From Paludibacteraceae bacterium (GTDB lineage: Bacteria > Bacteroidota > Bacteroidia > Bacteroidales > Paludibacteraceae): a DNA stretch of 61,178 nt. How positions within the stretch are numbered: the stretch's first letter is position 1; each line of letters begins with the position of its first letter. A program made the position numbers and the translations under genes. The DNA lies in NCBI GenBank assembly GCA_024693065.1, contig JAILLP010000017.1, positions 1 to 61,178 of the forward strand, given 5' to 3'. Below are positions 46,100-55,963 of the stretch, in pieces. Under the pieces are notes generated by a model. That model made no database searches, was not told the DNA's origin, and saw nothing but the letters and a program-made list of their open reading frames with translations.

Positions 46100-48646
46100 T
46101 CATCGTTTGATGATTTTATACGCTCTCTTTTCTTCCACTGCTCCAGACACGGCGTGTAGGAAGTATATGCCTGGTCGTAATCCGCTCATGTTCATGGTGT
46201 GATTGTCGCTGATGGCATTCTCGGAGAGGACGATGCGCCCTGTGACGTCCGTGAGTTCCAAGTGGCATGCACCAATCATGTCGAATTGGATGTATAGCTT
46301 ATCTTTGACCGGATTGGGAAAGTAGGAGATGATGCGATTGGCGGATTGGATCGTAGAATCCTCGTTAATGTCCCTGTAAATGGCGGTGAAAGAATATGAT
46401 TTTTTTTGTCCTGTCTTTATGGTTAACTTGTTGTCATATAGGTGTTTGGTGTCAACTGTATTCCCCTTATCCGTGCAGAGAACTAACCACTCTTCGAATT
46501 TTTGGCCATCCACCAGTGGTGAGGCCTCGATGGTGATGGAATCATCCTGGAACCATTTCCCGTCAAATCTGTCACGGTATAGCCGTTCTCCGCAAAGGAA
46601 CAAATTCCCTTTTTTCCCCTCGCCCTTTAATGTGGATTTAATGGTGAGCGGAATCGTCTTCCCTAAGGAATAGTATTTAGATAACATTCCGTAAAGGATA
46701 TCGTTCCTGTTTTCAATCCATTCTGGCATTAGAGCGAAGCAGGTGCTCCATGTGGTTAGTGGTAAATTCCATCTGCTTTTATGGTAGGGGATTTCATCCG
46801 CTATGATGGATGTCATTGAATCTATGACATGGTATAGTTCGGATTTGTGGAAGATGTCTCCCAATTGGATGGCAATCCGTTCTATGTACTTCCTTTGTAC
46901 GATGGGGTCGGACAATATTCGTTCCAGCACCCAGGTCGCCCATTCCATGTTCCCATGCTCATAATAAGGCTCCGTCCTTGAAAGGAAATTGAATGGATTG
47001 ATATTCACCCCGATAATATCCTTGTTAGGGTCGGTGTTTGGCCAATATTCGAATCCGCCATCCAGGTCCTTCACCAACCATCTCCACTTTCCGTTGTCCC
47101 TATTCCTCCAAATGACGTAATTGTTATTAGGCCAGTCGTAGTTCCCGACGAAAGCCTGAAGCGACATGTAGTTGACGAATTCGTTCACATCCACAAGGGA
47201 GCATAGCTTCTCATGGGAGAAGTCGGGATGACTGAGGAATTCACATAGATCATCGTATGCGTCACGGGTACCTTCCTTGAGTTCATGGTTTTTGAACAGG
47301 TCAATGTCCTCAATTCTGTAGTTGGATGAGAAATAATCATCATTGTCCGGTTCCCTCATGTTTTCTATTCCCCAATATTGCCCGTTTAGGTAGACGATGA
47401 CGGGTTGGCAAGTTTGGTAATCGACATCGACCTTGCCTCCTGAGAGCTTCTGCAAAAATGCGTCTTTTATAATAGTCAATTGAGCGTCGTTCCCACCGTT
47501 CCTTAGGTAGATGCATCTATATCCCTCTTCTTCCATGGACTCTTTCTCGGAAAAGAATTTGTAGGAGAAATAATTGTTGCCGTACCTTTTTTTCGCATAT
47601 ATTTTCAGACCTTTTATCTTTTCAAAACGTGGCCATCCTCCTGCGATTCTCGCTTCACACAGCTGGTTGACCACCTTTTCCCCTTCGACGAAATATTCCA
47701 TGTTGAGCGGGCGCCTCCTATTGGTCCTGTAATTGCATGGTTCCCCGAACCCCTCTCTATAGTAAACACCTGTTTTCCCCTCCACGTATATTCCCAACGT
47801 GTCGTCCCACAGATACTCAGGATTCAATGAAAGCGAAATGATCGGAAGTTGCATCTCCCTATCGGTTATGATGTATGTGTTGACATTGGAAGGCTTGCTC
47901 AGTATCTCTTCCTTGATGATTTTTGCTTTTATGACCGTGGAGCTGTCGATGGTGATCGGTTGGCTGTAAAGCGGGGATTGTTCCGTGGGTTCGCTTCCGT
48001 CCAGCGTGTAGCGGATGTTCTGCCCGTATGGATCCGGTGCGGAGAGTTTTACGGTCAATGAACCGTGGTATATTCCTCCTTGAACACTATATTCGACATC
48101 AGGGGCGGACTCCCTTTCCGTGCAATCGTCCGAATTGGACCGCAATGGTGTGGCGTGCTCGAACCATACCCAACTTGACGTGTCGGACGGGCATCTGCCG
48201 TAACTGTGGTTGATGGGGGCATCCGTATATCTCGGAGTTTCGTCTTCGACCTCCCCGTCGGCACGGGTGAGATAGAGGCATCCGTTGGTGTTGCCCATGT
48301 TGATGTTGGCATGTATGTGCTCGGGAACCGACGTGTCTATCTTGTCCGTGTAGATGATCTTATATCCGTGGGAAGGAATAACACACTGAACAGGTATTTC
48401 CCATTGGGAGAGGTTGGTCCGTTTGTCGGATAAATACCAACCCTGGATGTCTATGTCGCGGTCTGTCGTGTTGTGCAGTTCTACCCAGCCTTCCGGGAAT
48501 TTATAGTCCTCGTCGATTACTGTGTTCACATTGTTGGGCATAATTTCATTGATGATTATTCCCTTGCTGGCGCTATATGCGAAGCATACTGTTCCAAATG
48601 TGAGGTACACAAGGATGGTGAGCGTATGTGGTATGTTATTCCTCAT
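46100..48646 (-). CDS. T9SS type A secreted CotH-kinase-family protein
   Basis: The 848-residue protein has a signal peptide, then a lamin-tail-like domain (residues ~28-150: IIINEIMPNNVNT, EGWVELHNTTDRDIDIQGWY), a chitobiase-type Ig module (~190-260: IRYTLDGSEPTEQSPLYSQP), a CotH domain (~270-680: RRRPLNMEYFVEGEK, YLNGQYWGIENMREPDNDDY, WRWLVKDLDGGFEYW, where the Asp-Asp-Gly is the spore-kinase-like metal site) and a T9SS type A tail (ISYFPNPVKDKLYIQF, LRPGIYFLHAVSG). CotH proteins are atypical protein kinases in spores; in Bacteroidetes their surface role is unknown. Confidence 0.92.
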   Translation of the reverse strand: MRNNIPHTLTILVYLTFGTVCFAYSASKGIIINEIMPNNVNTVIDEDYKFPEGWVELHNTTDRDIDIQGWYLSDKRTNLSQWEIPVQCVIPSHGYKIIYTDKIDTSVPEHIHANINMGNTNGCLYLTRADGEVEDETPRYTDAPINHSYGRCPSDTSSWVWFEHATPLRSNSDDCTERESAPDVEYSVQGGIYHGSLTVKLSAPDPYGQNIRYTLDGSEPTEQSPLYSQPITIDSSTVIKAKIIKEEILSKPSNVNTYIITDREMQLPIISLSLNPEYLWDDTLGIYVEGKTGVYYREGFGEPCNYRTNRRRPLNMEYFVEGEKVVNQLCEARIAGGWPRFEKIKGLKIYAKKRYGNNYFSYKFFSEKESMEEEGYRCIYLRNGGNDAQLTIIKDAFLQKLSGGKVDVDYQTCQPVIVYLNGQYWGIENMREPDNDDYFSSNYRIEDIDLFKNHELKEGTRDAYDDLCEFLSHPDFSHEKLCSLVDVNEFVNYMSLQAFVGNYDWPNNNYVIWRNRDNGKWRWLVKDLDGGFEYWPNTDPNKDIIGVNINPFNFLSRTEPYYEHGNMEWATWVLERILSDPIVQRKYIERIAIQLGDIFHKSELYHVIDSMTSIIADEIPYHKSRWNLPLTTWSTCFALMPEWIENRNDILYGMLSKYYSLGKTIPLTIKSTLKGEGKKGNLFLCGERLYRDRFDGKWFQDDSITIEASPLVDGQKFEEWLVLCTDKGNTVDTKHLYDNKLTIKTGQKKSYSFTAIYRDINEDSTIQSANRIISYFPNPVKDKLYIQFDMIGACHLELTDVTGRIVLSENAISDNHTMNMSGLRPGIYFLHAVSGAVEEKRAYKIIKR

Positions 48647-48940
48647 CTTTATTTGTAATCGGTTGAAAACGAATTTATTAAAAACGTTTTTCGACTCCTT
48701 CCGACGTTTCCCCGCTTTTTGGGGTCAAATCCTAGATTTGTGAAATGTTACAAAACGGAGGGTTACTCGGCAAAAATAATAAATTTGCTGGAAAAAAGAG
48801 ATGGAAATTGTGTGCTCGCTTAATGATGCGTTTTGTTTTAGGATTGTTATAGCCTCAAATCTGATGTGTGGATTCATTCTTGATGGAACTTATTTGTGCT
48901 CCACGTTAATATTCTTTCCGTAGATATGAATGTATTTATG

Positions 48941-48948
48941 TATATTTG
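48941..48948 (+). promoter_or_regulatory. Promoter -7 box of the active M16 peptidase gene
   Basis: TATATTTG matches the consensus. Initiation near 48955 leaves an ~80-base leader before the chosen start at 49036. Several weaker boxes (e.g. TAGATTTG at 48733-48740) occur in the same 389-base gap, which otherwise holds nothing I recognise. Confidence 0.45.
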
Positions 48949-49035
48949 CAAAAGGAATATGGGTGTCGCAATGACATCCTTTCCCTTCGTTCGTTTTTCA
49001 CGGTGGAGTCGTCGGACTCCCTAATTTTTGATGAC

Positions 49036-51861
49036 ATGAAAAAAATCATTTGTGCGGTCTCCGCACTTCTATGCACGACGGCCCTGATGGCCCAGACACC
49101 AGTCAACATCGGTGATTTAGACCCTATACCTATGGATTCGGCCATCCGTTACGGTAAGCTGGACAATGGATTGACCTACTACATCCGGCACAATGACGTG
49201 GTTCCCGAAAGAGCGGATTTCTACATCGCCCAAAATGTGGGGGCAATCTTAGAGGAGGACAATCAAAACGGGCTGGCGCATTTCCTCGAACACATGGCTT
49301 TCAATGGCACGAAGAACTTCCCGGACAAGGGTATCATCAACTACTTGGAAACCATCGGTGTGCAGTTCGGTAACAACGTCAATGCCTACACTTCGTTGGA
49401 CGAGACCGTCTATAACTTGAAGTCCGTGCCTACCATGAGGACGAGCATCGTGGACACTGCCTTGCTCATCCTGCATGATTGGTCTGGATTCATCTCCCTC
49501 AAGTCGGAGGAGATAGACAAGGAGCGCGGCGTGATTCGCGAGGAGTGGAGAAGCCGCCAAAACGCAAAACGCAGGCTGTGGAAGGCTTCCCTCCCTATTC
49601 TCTACAAGAACTCGCAGTATGCGAAACGTGACATCATCGGAGACACGGCTATCATCGCCAACTTCGCATACGATACCTTGCGTGCCTACTATCATAGATG
49701 GTACAGGCCTGATTTGCAGTCTATTGTAATTGTGGGTGATGTGAATGTGGACAGTGTTGAGAATACCATCAAACGGATGTGGAACGATATCCCTAAGCGG
49801 GTGAACCCGGACAAACGTGTGGTTTACCAACTGGATCGTGTCACCGAACCTGTTGTGGCGATTCTGACGGACAAGGAGGCGAAGACTTCCTCCATCCGTA
49901 TCGACTACCGTATGGATAAATTGTCCGATCAGGTGGTCGGCTGCAAGGCAGGTTACAAAATATCCATCGTGAGGGATTTGATCGAGTCTATGATAAGTGA
50001 CCGTCTCGACGAGATATCGCAGAAAGCGGACGCTCCGTTCGCGGGGGCTTCCGTCGGATATGGTGAAATCGTCCGTTCCAAGGATGCCTTCATCCTCTTG
50101 GCGGTTCCTGTCGAGGGACTGGAGGAGCAGAGTTTCGCCGCACTCTTGGCGGAAGGCGAGCGGATGAAGCGTTTCGGCTTCACGCAGGCTGAATTGGACA
50201 GGGCGAAGGAGAGCCTCCTCAGTGGCATGGAGAAGAGCTTCAACGAGAGGGGTAAGACGAAGAATGGTTCGTATGTGCAAGAATATATCCGCAATTTCCT
50301 AGACAAGGAACCTGTCCCAGGCATCGAGTGGGAATATAAAGCTGTTCGGGAGATGTTGCCGACCATTACGTTGGAGATGATTAACAGACATGCGAAGGCG
50401 GCTGTGTCTTCGAAGGAAATTACTGTCCTCATGACAGGTCCGGAGAAGGAGTCTGTCCGTTTCCCTAACAGGGAGAGGGTGCTTGCCATGCTTCAGGAGG
50501 CTTCCTCGATGTCGCTGGAATCCTATACGGAAAATGACCTGCAGGCGCCGCTTGTCGGCAAAACGCCTAAGCAGGGGAAAGTGAAGAAGGAACGGAAGGT
50601 GAATGAGTTGGAGAATGTGACGGAGTGGATTCTCAGCAATGGCATGCGTGTAGTCATCCGCCCGACGCAACTCAAGGAGGACGAAATCATCCTTTACGGT
50701 TACAGTGAGGGCGGTTTGTCCATGATCGACAACGTGTCGGATATGCCTTCCGCCAACCTCTGCGTCTCAGTTGCGCAGAACAATGGTAAAGGCAGTTTCA
50801 ACGCCATCGACCTCAGCAAGAAACTGGCGGGCAAGGTGGTGCGACTGAGTCCTTCCGTGGGCGCCTACAATGAGTCTTTCTCTGGCTCTTCCTCCGTCAA
50901 GGACTTCGAGACGCTTGCGCAGCTGGTTTATCTTCTGTTCACGGGTACCCGTACGGACGACGAGAGTTACCAGGCGCTGATTAACCAATACCACACTGTC
51001 TTGGTGAATGCTGACAAGGATCCTAGCCGAACCTTCAGCGACTCCGTGCAGGTGACGGTGAACGGTCATCACGAACGGACCACACCATTCGGTCTGAAAC
51101 AATTGGAGCAGGTGAACCAGAAGACTTCCCTGGACATCTTCACCCGTAGGTTCATGGACCCGAAAGATTTCACCGTCTTCATCGTCGGCAATGTGGACTT
51201 GGCGAAGATCAAGGCGCCTATCACACGATACCTTGGTGGCATCCCTGCCCAGAAGAAGATGAAGGAGGAGCAATGGATCGACCGTCAGATACGTAGGCCA
51301 AAGGGAGTCGTCAACAACATATTCTCCAGGGAGTTGGAGATCAAGAAGACATCCAGTTTTGTTGTTTACGGGGCTGAAATGCAATATACGTTGAAGAACA
51401 GGTTGATGATGCAGCTCATCGGGGATATCTTGGACATCCGCTACTTCGAGTCGATGCGTGAGAACGAGGGCGGCACTTACGGTGTCTCCGTGCGTGGATC
51501 GCTCTCCAAGAAACCGGTCGAGTACGCTTCCCTGCAGATGCGCTACGATACCGATCCTGAGATGTTCGAGAAGCTCCAGAAGATTGTCTATTCGGAGGTG
51601 GATTCCTTCATCACCGACGGTCCGAAGGAGGCCGACTTCAACAAGGCGGTGCTGAACCTGAAGAACAAGTTCACCGAGAACCAGAAGGAGAACAATTGGC
51701 AGTTGAGTGCGATGGTCGCTTACTACAACGACCATGAGGACCTCGCCAAGGATTACCTTAGCACGTTGGAGTCCATTACACGTGACGAACTGCGCGACAT
51801 GCTCAAGTGGTTGCGTGAGCAAAACAATAGGATTGAAGTGGTTATGAAACCGCAGGAATGA
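49036..51861 (+). CDS. Secreted M16 zinc metallopeptidase (pitrilysin-like, double unit)
   Basis: A 941-residue peptidase with signal peptide MKKIICAVSALLCTTALMA; I start at 49036 because the longer frame hides this signal. The first M16 half holds the active site HFLEHMAFNGTKNFP (HxxEH) and the downstream Glu in NVNAYTSLDETVYNLKSVP. The second half (from ~residue 520, TEWILSNGMRVVIRPTQL) is the non-catalytic M16 half with MRENEGGTYGVSVRGS. Likely periplasmic degradation of peptides. It is complete, unlike the zinc-less homologue at 3702. Confidence 0.95.
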   Translation: MKKIICAVSALLCTTALMAQTPVNIGDLDPIPMDSAIRYGKLDNGLTYYIRHNDVVPERADFYIAQNVGAILEEDNQNGLAHFLEHMAFNGTKNFPDKGIINYLETIGVQFGNNVNAYTSLDETVYNLKSVPTMRTSIVDTALLILHDWSGFISLKSEEIDKERGVIREEWRSRQNAKRRLWKASLPILYKNSQYAKRDIIGDTAIIANFAYDTLRAYYHRWYRPDLQSIVIVGDVNVDSVENTIKRMWNDIPKRVNPDKRVVYQLDRVTEPVVAILTDKEAKTSSIRIDYRMDKLSDQVVGCKAGYKISIVRDLIESMISDRLDEISQKADAPFAGASVGYGEIVRSKDAFILLAVPVEGLEEQSFAALLAEGERMKRFGFTQAELDRAKESLLSGMEKSFNERGKTKNGSYVQEYIRNFLDKEPVPGIEWEYKAVREMLPTITLEMINRHAKAAVSSKEITVLMTGPEKESVRFPNRERVLAMLQEASSMSLESYTENDLQAPLVGKTPKQGKVKKERKVNELENVTEWILSNGMRVVIRPTQLKEDEIILYGYSEGGLSMIDNVSDMPSANLCVSVAQNNGKGSFNAIDLSKKLAGKVVRLSPSVGAYNESFSGSSSVKDFETLAQLVYLLFTGTRTDDESYQALINQYHTVLVNADKDPSRTFSDSVQVTVNGHHERTTPFGLKQLEQVNQKTSLDIFTRRFMDPKDFTVFIVGNVDLAKIKAPITRYLGGIPAQKKMKEEQWIDRQIRRPKGVVNNIFSRELEIKKTSSFVVYGAEMQYTLKNRLMMQLIGDILDIRYFESMRENEGGTYGVSVRGSLSKKPVEYASLQMRYDTDPEMFEKLQKIVYSEVDSFITDGPKEADFNKAVLNLKNKFTENQKENNWQLSAMVAYYNDHEDLAKDYLSTLESITRDELRDMLKWLREQNNRIEVVMKPQE

Positions 51862-52006
51862 TGCGTGATGGCTAGCGGTATAAGGTGGAGTTGAAGGGTG
51901 GAAAAAAATGTTGCGGATGAAACGGAATGGACATCAAATATTTGTACGTTATTTTTCCTCCATTTTTATTAACTTCGCGTCATAGAAGAATGCTGAAATT
52001 TGAAAG

Positions 52007-52540
52007 ATGATGAAGGTTAAGGATAAAAATTTTGTCGAGATGCTTTCCAAGGAGGATATCTCCAGCATCGTGGATCGTCTGGCGGCTGCCCTGAATGCTG
52101 ATATGGCGGGGAAGAATCCCTATTTCCTTGTGATGATGAACGGGGCTGTGTTCTTTGCGACGGACCTTCTGAGGCGGATCACTATACCTTGTGGTTTGGC
52201 TTTCGTGAAATACACCTCATACGAGGGCATGCGCTCTACGGGTAAGGTGACGGCTGTCCTTCCTGTTCCGGCGGACGTGAAGGGACGGAATGTGGTGGTC
52301 GTGGAGGATATCGTCGACACGGGCGAGACCATGAAGGCATTCTTGTCCGAGATGCAGCGTTACGCTCCGGAGTCGGTCCGCATCGTCTCTTTCCTGGCGA
52401 AGCCGGCTGCGATGAAGCACCCGCTCCTGATCGATTATGTGGGGAAGGAGATCGGAAACGAGTTCGTCCTGGGCTATGGCCTCGATTACGACGGATTGGG
52501 CAGGAATATCCCTGAACTGTTGGTCTATGACGGAAAATAA
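52007..52540 (+). CDS. hpt: Hypoxanthine phosphoribosyltransferase
   Basis: The 177-residue purine salvage enzyme converts hypoxanthine or guanine plus PRPP to IMP or GMP. The PRPP-binding motif is VVVVEDIVDTGETM; the substrate loop region KYTSYEGMRSTGKV and the C-terminal LGYGLDYDGLGRNIPEL fit the HPRT family. It precedes adk by 28 bases on the same strand, a common pairing of purine salvage and nucleotide kinase in Bacteroidetes. Confidence 0.95.
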   Translation: MMKVKDKNFVEMLSKEDISSIVDRLAAALNADMAGKNPYFLVMMNGAVFFATDLLRRITIPCGLAFVKYTSYEGMRSTGKVTAVLPVPADVKGRNVVVVEDIVDTGETMKAFLSEMQRYAPESVRIVSFLAKPAAMKHPLLIDYVGKEIGNEFVLGYGLDYDGLGRNIPELLVYDGK

Positions 52541-52568
52541 ATGTGTAACTGATTTAAATAATAGAATA

Positions 52569-53147
52569 ATGAAAAACGTAGTTATTTTTGGTGCCCCAGG
52601 TTCTGGAAAGGGTACTCAGAGTGAGAACATTATCAAGAAGTATGGTTATGCGCATTTCTCCACGGGTGATATCCTGAGGAAGCAGATCGCCGATCAGACT
52701 GAGTTGGGCAAGATCGCCAAGACCTTCATCGATGAGGGTAAGTTGGTCACTGACGAGTTGATCATCAATATGCTCGACGCTGAGTTGGATTCCGCAAAGG
52801 ACGCTAAGGGTGTCATCTTCGACGGTTTCCCACGTACCTATGCGCAGGCTGAGGCTTTGAAGAAGATGTTGAACAAGAGGGGCACGGATGTGGCTGTGAT
52901 GTTGAACATCCACGTTGATGAGGCTGAATTGATCAAGCGTCTTCTCGAGAGGGGCAAGACTTCCGGCCGTTCCGACGACAACTTGGAGACCATCACCAAG
53001 AGAATCAAGACTTACAACGAGCAGACTACTCCTGTGATCGACTTCTACAAGAAGGAAGGCACTTGCGTGGATATCCAGGGCGTTGGCTCTATCGATGATA
53101 TCTTCGCTTCTATCTCAAAGGCGATTGATGCTGCAAAGGATTTATAA
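52569..53147 (+). CDS. adk: Adenylate kinase
   Basis: The 192-residue kinase interconverts AMP + ATP and 2 ADP. P-loop GAPGSGKGTQ, then STGDILR (AMP site), GFPRTYAQAEAL and ERGKTSGRSDDN (the short LID of eukaryote-like AK1 enzymes; the zinc LID of longer bacterial Adk is absent, as usual in this phylum). I start at 52569 after a short gap from hpt, the normal family start. A terminator follows 19 bases after the stop. Confidence 0.97.
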   Translation: MKNVVIFGAPGSGKGTQSENIIKKYGYAHFSTGDILRKQIADQTELGKIAKTFIDEGKLVTDELIINMLDAELDSAKDAKGVIFDGFPRTYAQAEALKKMLNKRGTDVAVMLNIHVDEAELIKRLLERGKTSGRSDDNLETITKRIKTYNEQTTPVIDFYKKEGTCVDIQGVGSIDDIFASISKAIDAAKDL

Positions 53148-53166
53148 TCAAATCTCATATAAGGGA

Positions 53167-53200
53167 AAACAGGAGGGGCTGGGCTTCTCCTGTTTTTTTT
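53167..53200 (+). terminator. Intrinsic terminator of hpt-adk
   Basis: AAACAGGAG (53167-53175) pairs with CTCCTGTTT (53187-53195), continuing into a T-run to 53200. Confidence 0.88.
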
Positions 53201-53312
53201 ATGCTCTGTCGGCTGAATTTCGGGGCATAACATTGCGTCAAGGCAAACAAAACCACGCTCTTCCCTTGCGCTTTCCGTAGGATATTTGGGTTATTGTGAA
53301 ATAGATCCTCAG

Positions 53313-53351
53313 AAAAATCGAAGAGGATATGCTCCATTGAACATATCCTCT
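53313..53351 (-). terminator. Terminator of the 219-base-repeat surface protein
   Basis: On the minus strand AGAGGATATG (53351-53342) pairs with its complement (53331-53322), then a short T-run (53317-53313). Located 28 bases after the stop codon. Confidence 0.7.
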
Positions 53352-53378
53352 CCTGAAAAAAGTCTACTTGGCTTTGAA

Positions 53379-55943
53379 TTAGTTCTTAATCAAAATCTTA
53401 CGTCCATTGGTGACGTAGACTCCTATAGGTAATCCGTCTATGCTTTCATGCTTGCAACGGACTTTCACACCCATTAGCGTGTAGATGTCTCCTGGAGCTT
53501 TTCCGTCACTCCTAATCGTCAGGACGCCTGCTGGTGTGGTGATCGATAGATGACCTGCCACATAGGTGAAGCTGTAGTTCTCTGCCTCGGCTCCGTCAAC
53601 CGTGATCTCATAGGTGCCTTTCGGTGATTCTTGTGTGGCCTCTGTCTTGCATGCCGGCTGTACGCTGAAGACTTCTTCTGCGCTTTCTCCGTTTTTCAAG
53701 CCGGACACTTGCCAGGTCAGCTTCGGTATTGTGTCACCCTCAAATATTTCCGCATCGTCTGCCGTGATGGTCAACTCTGCTTTGTTGATGGTGAGGGTTC
53801 CGTCCGTCACTGTCAGGATCGTGTTGCTGATACTGCTTTCGTCAAGAGAGATGGTGTATTCTCCGACACTAGAGGTGATGGTCGCTTCTGTCTTGCCGAC
53901 TGGTGTGCCCACTAAGAGGTCTGGACGGCTGGTCACGTAGGTGAAGTCCGGATCCTCTTCTCCGTACAGGCGTTCTTGGTTCTCGAAGGTTAGTTCAACT
54001 GGTACGGTCACCCTGATGGTGTCTTCCAGACCCTCTTCCGCCGCACTGTATGCCAACGCATAGATGGTGTCGCTTGGCGCTGTGATGGTCAGCACTGTTT
54101 CTTCGTCAACGAAATCCACCTCCGCGGTCAGCTCGTTGCCTTCCTTGTCGTAGAAATCGATCCGCTGGCTTCCTACCTGCATGAACCAATAGACTTTATC
54201 CCCCGGCTGGCAACTGAACTGATAGCCTTGCAGCTTGCACCCTGTCGGGGAGGCCGCCCTGCTTTCTTGCTCGAGTTGGAGCGTGGTGAATGGCACGTCT
54301 ATGACGCTGTTGTAGTCCTTGAGGGTATCCATGACCGCCGATGTGCCTACGCCCGCCCGGTTGAAGGCTTGCATGCCGAAGATTACATCGTGCGTGTAGA
54401 TGACTTGCTTGCTCTTCACGTCGAATCGATAGTCCGCCAGCACACTGTCTGGTTCCGCTCCTTCGACGTCGATGTCCGCATCGAAGGTCACCGTATTGGC
54501 TGCTTCTACCTCCACACGCTTGCGTGGCTGTTTGTTGAACCAATACTCGAAGGCGATGATCTCGTCAGGAATGATCTCCTCCGGCACGATGAAGTATTTC
54601 GTCAACGCTGGACTATAATGCCCCATCTTATCCTTCGCTTGGTAAGTGATGCTATGCAGGCCTGGCGCGAGCGTGGAGAGGTCCACGTCTATGTCGATGA
54701 CGCCTCCCTCCGCGAATGGTACGGAGACTCGCTCTGCTTCGTTCTTGTCGATCCAATACTCGTAGGTCTCAATAGCGTTCTCCTGCATGGATTCCGCCTG
54801 CGGAATGATGAAGTGCTTCAGCACGACTGCGCTGGCGTGCCCGTTCTTGTCGAGGGCACGGAAGGCGATGCTGTGCAGACCAGGGGCAAGGCTGGAGAAG
54901 TCTATGTCCATGTCTACAATGCCTCTTTCATCGAATGGCCCGGACACTCGTCCCGCGAAGTCCTTGTCGATCCAGTACTCGTACTTGTCGAGTGTGTTCT
55001 CCTGCACGGACTCCGCCTGCGGGATGAGGAAGTGCTTCAGCACGACTGCGCTGGCGTGCCCGTTCTTGTCGAGTGCGCGGAAGGCGATGCTGTGCAGGCC
55101 AGGGGCAAGGCTGGAGAAGTCTATGTCCATGTCCACAATGCCTCGTTCATCGAATGGTCCGGACACACGTCCAGCGAAGTCCTTGTCAATCCAGTACTCA
55201 TACTTGTCGAGCGTGTTCTCCTGCACGGATTCCGCCTGCGGGATGAGGAAGTGCTTCAGCACGACTGCGCTGGCGTGCCCGTTCTTGTCGAGGGCACGGA
55301 AGGCGATGCTGTGCAGGCCAGGGGCAAGGCTGGAGAAGTCTATGTCCATGTCTACAATGCCTTGTTCATCGAATGCCCCGGACACCCGTCCCGCGAAGTC
55401 CTTATCGATCCAGTACTCGTACTTGTCGAGCGTGTTCTCCTGCACGGATTCCGCCTGCGGGATGAGGAAGTGCTTCAGCACGACTGCGCTGGCGTGTCCG
55501 TTCTTGTCGAGGGCGCGGAAGGCGATGCTGTGCAGGCCAGGGGCAAGGCTGGAGAAGTCTATGTCCATGTCTACAATGCCTCCTTCGCCGAATGTTCCGG
55601 AGACACGTCCCGCGAAGTCCTTGTCGATCCAGTACTCGTACTTGTCGAGCGTGTTCTCCTGTACGGATTCCGCCTGTGGGATGAGGAAGTGCTTCAGCAC
55701 AACAGCGCTCCATTGCCCGTCGTCTGTGCCGGCGCGTATCGCCAGACGGTGTAGGCCAGGCGAAAGGCTGGACAGATCCAACTGGGCGTCCCAAGAACCC
55801 TCCGTCAGGTCTGTTATGGTTTGTCGACTGTCAAACCGCTGGTCAAGCCAGTATTCATACTTTGTGACGGGCTCACTCGCCGTCGCAAGGATGCAACAGA
55901 GCAATGCCAGCAAGGACAGTCCTATGTGTTTCGATCTGTTCAT
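53379..55943 (-). CDS. Secreted surface protein with near-identical 73-residue repeats and MBG-like domains
   Basis: The 854-residue protein starts with a signal peptide (LSLLALLCCILATA). It then has about six repeats of 73 residues, each reading LDKYEYWIDKDFAGRVSG, DMDIDFSSLAPGLHSIAFRA, LDKNGHASAVVLKHF. The first and last copies are diverged, the middle four nearly identical. Residues ~480-650 are unassigned beta structure. Residues ~650-800 resemble two MBG beta-grasp domains (TLTINKAELTITADDAEI boundary). The C-terminus (DIYTLMGVKVRCKHESIDG then LPIGVYVTNGRKILIK) is a T9SS-like sorting tail. Probably cell-surface. 20 bases upstream of its start lies the beta-helix gene on the same strand. 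Confidence 0.85.
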   Translation of the reverse strand: MNRSKHIGLSLLALLCCILATASEPVTKYEYWLDQRFDSRQTITDLTEGSWDAQLDLSSLSPGLHRLAIRAGTDDGQWSAVVLKHFLIPQAESVQENTLDKYEYWIDKDFAGRVSGTFGEGGIVDMDIDFSSLAPGLHSIAFRALDKNGHASAVVLKHFLIPQAESVQENTLDKYEYWIDKDFAGRVSGAFDEQGIVDMDIDFSSLAPGLHSIAFRALDKNGHASAVVLKHFLIPQAESVQENTLDKYEYWIDKDFAGRVSGPFDERGIVDMDIDFSSLAPGLHSIAFRALDKNGHASAVVLKHFLIPQAESVQENTLDKYEYWIDKDFAGRVSGPFDERGIVDMDIDFSSLAPGLHSIAFRALDKNGHASAVVLKHFIIPQAESMQENAIETYEYWIDKNEAERVSVPFAEGGVIDIDVDLSTLAPGLHSITYQAKDKMGHYSPALTKYFIVPEEIIPDEIIAFEYWFNKQPRKRVEVEAANTVTFDADIDVEGAEPDSVLADYRFDVKSKQVIYTHDVIFGMQAFNRAGVGTSAVMDTLKDYNSVIDVPFTTLQLEQESRAASPTGCKLQGYQFSCQPGDKVYWFMQVGSQRIDFYDKEGNELTAEVDFVDEETVLTITAPSDTIYALAYSAAEEGLEDTIRVTVPVELTFENQERLYGEEDPDFTYVTSRPDLLVGTPVGKTEATITSSVGEYTISLDESSISNTILTVTDGTLTINKAELTITADDAEIFEGDTIPKLTWQVSGLKNGESAEEVFSVQPACKTEATQESPKGTYEITVDGAEAENYSFTYVAGHLSITTPAGVLTIRSDGKAPGDIYTLMGVKVRCKHESIDGLPIGVYVTNGRKILIKN
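54840..55710 (-). repeat. 219-base tandem repeats in a surface-protein gene
   Basis: Corresponding points fall at 54841, 55060, 55279 and 55498, an exact 219-base period (73 codons). Copies are almost identical, with differences concentrated in one short segment following the RVSG turn. Confidence 0.9.
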
Positions 55944-55963
55944 TGTCTGTCTCTGTTAAGTGG

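Noticed and set aside
54840-55710. Regular repeats that could suggest a CRISPR array
   Set aside because: The 219-base units are in-frame protein repeats without unique spacers; no cas genes are near.
54787-55959. A 390-codon repetitive open frame on the plus strand
   Set aside because: Mirror of the 219-base repeats of the minus-strand surface-protein gene; its repeats are explained by that gene.
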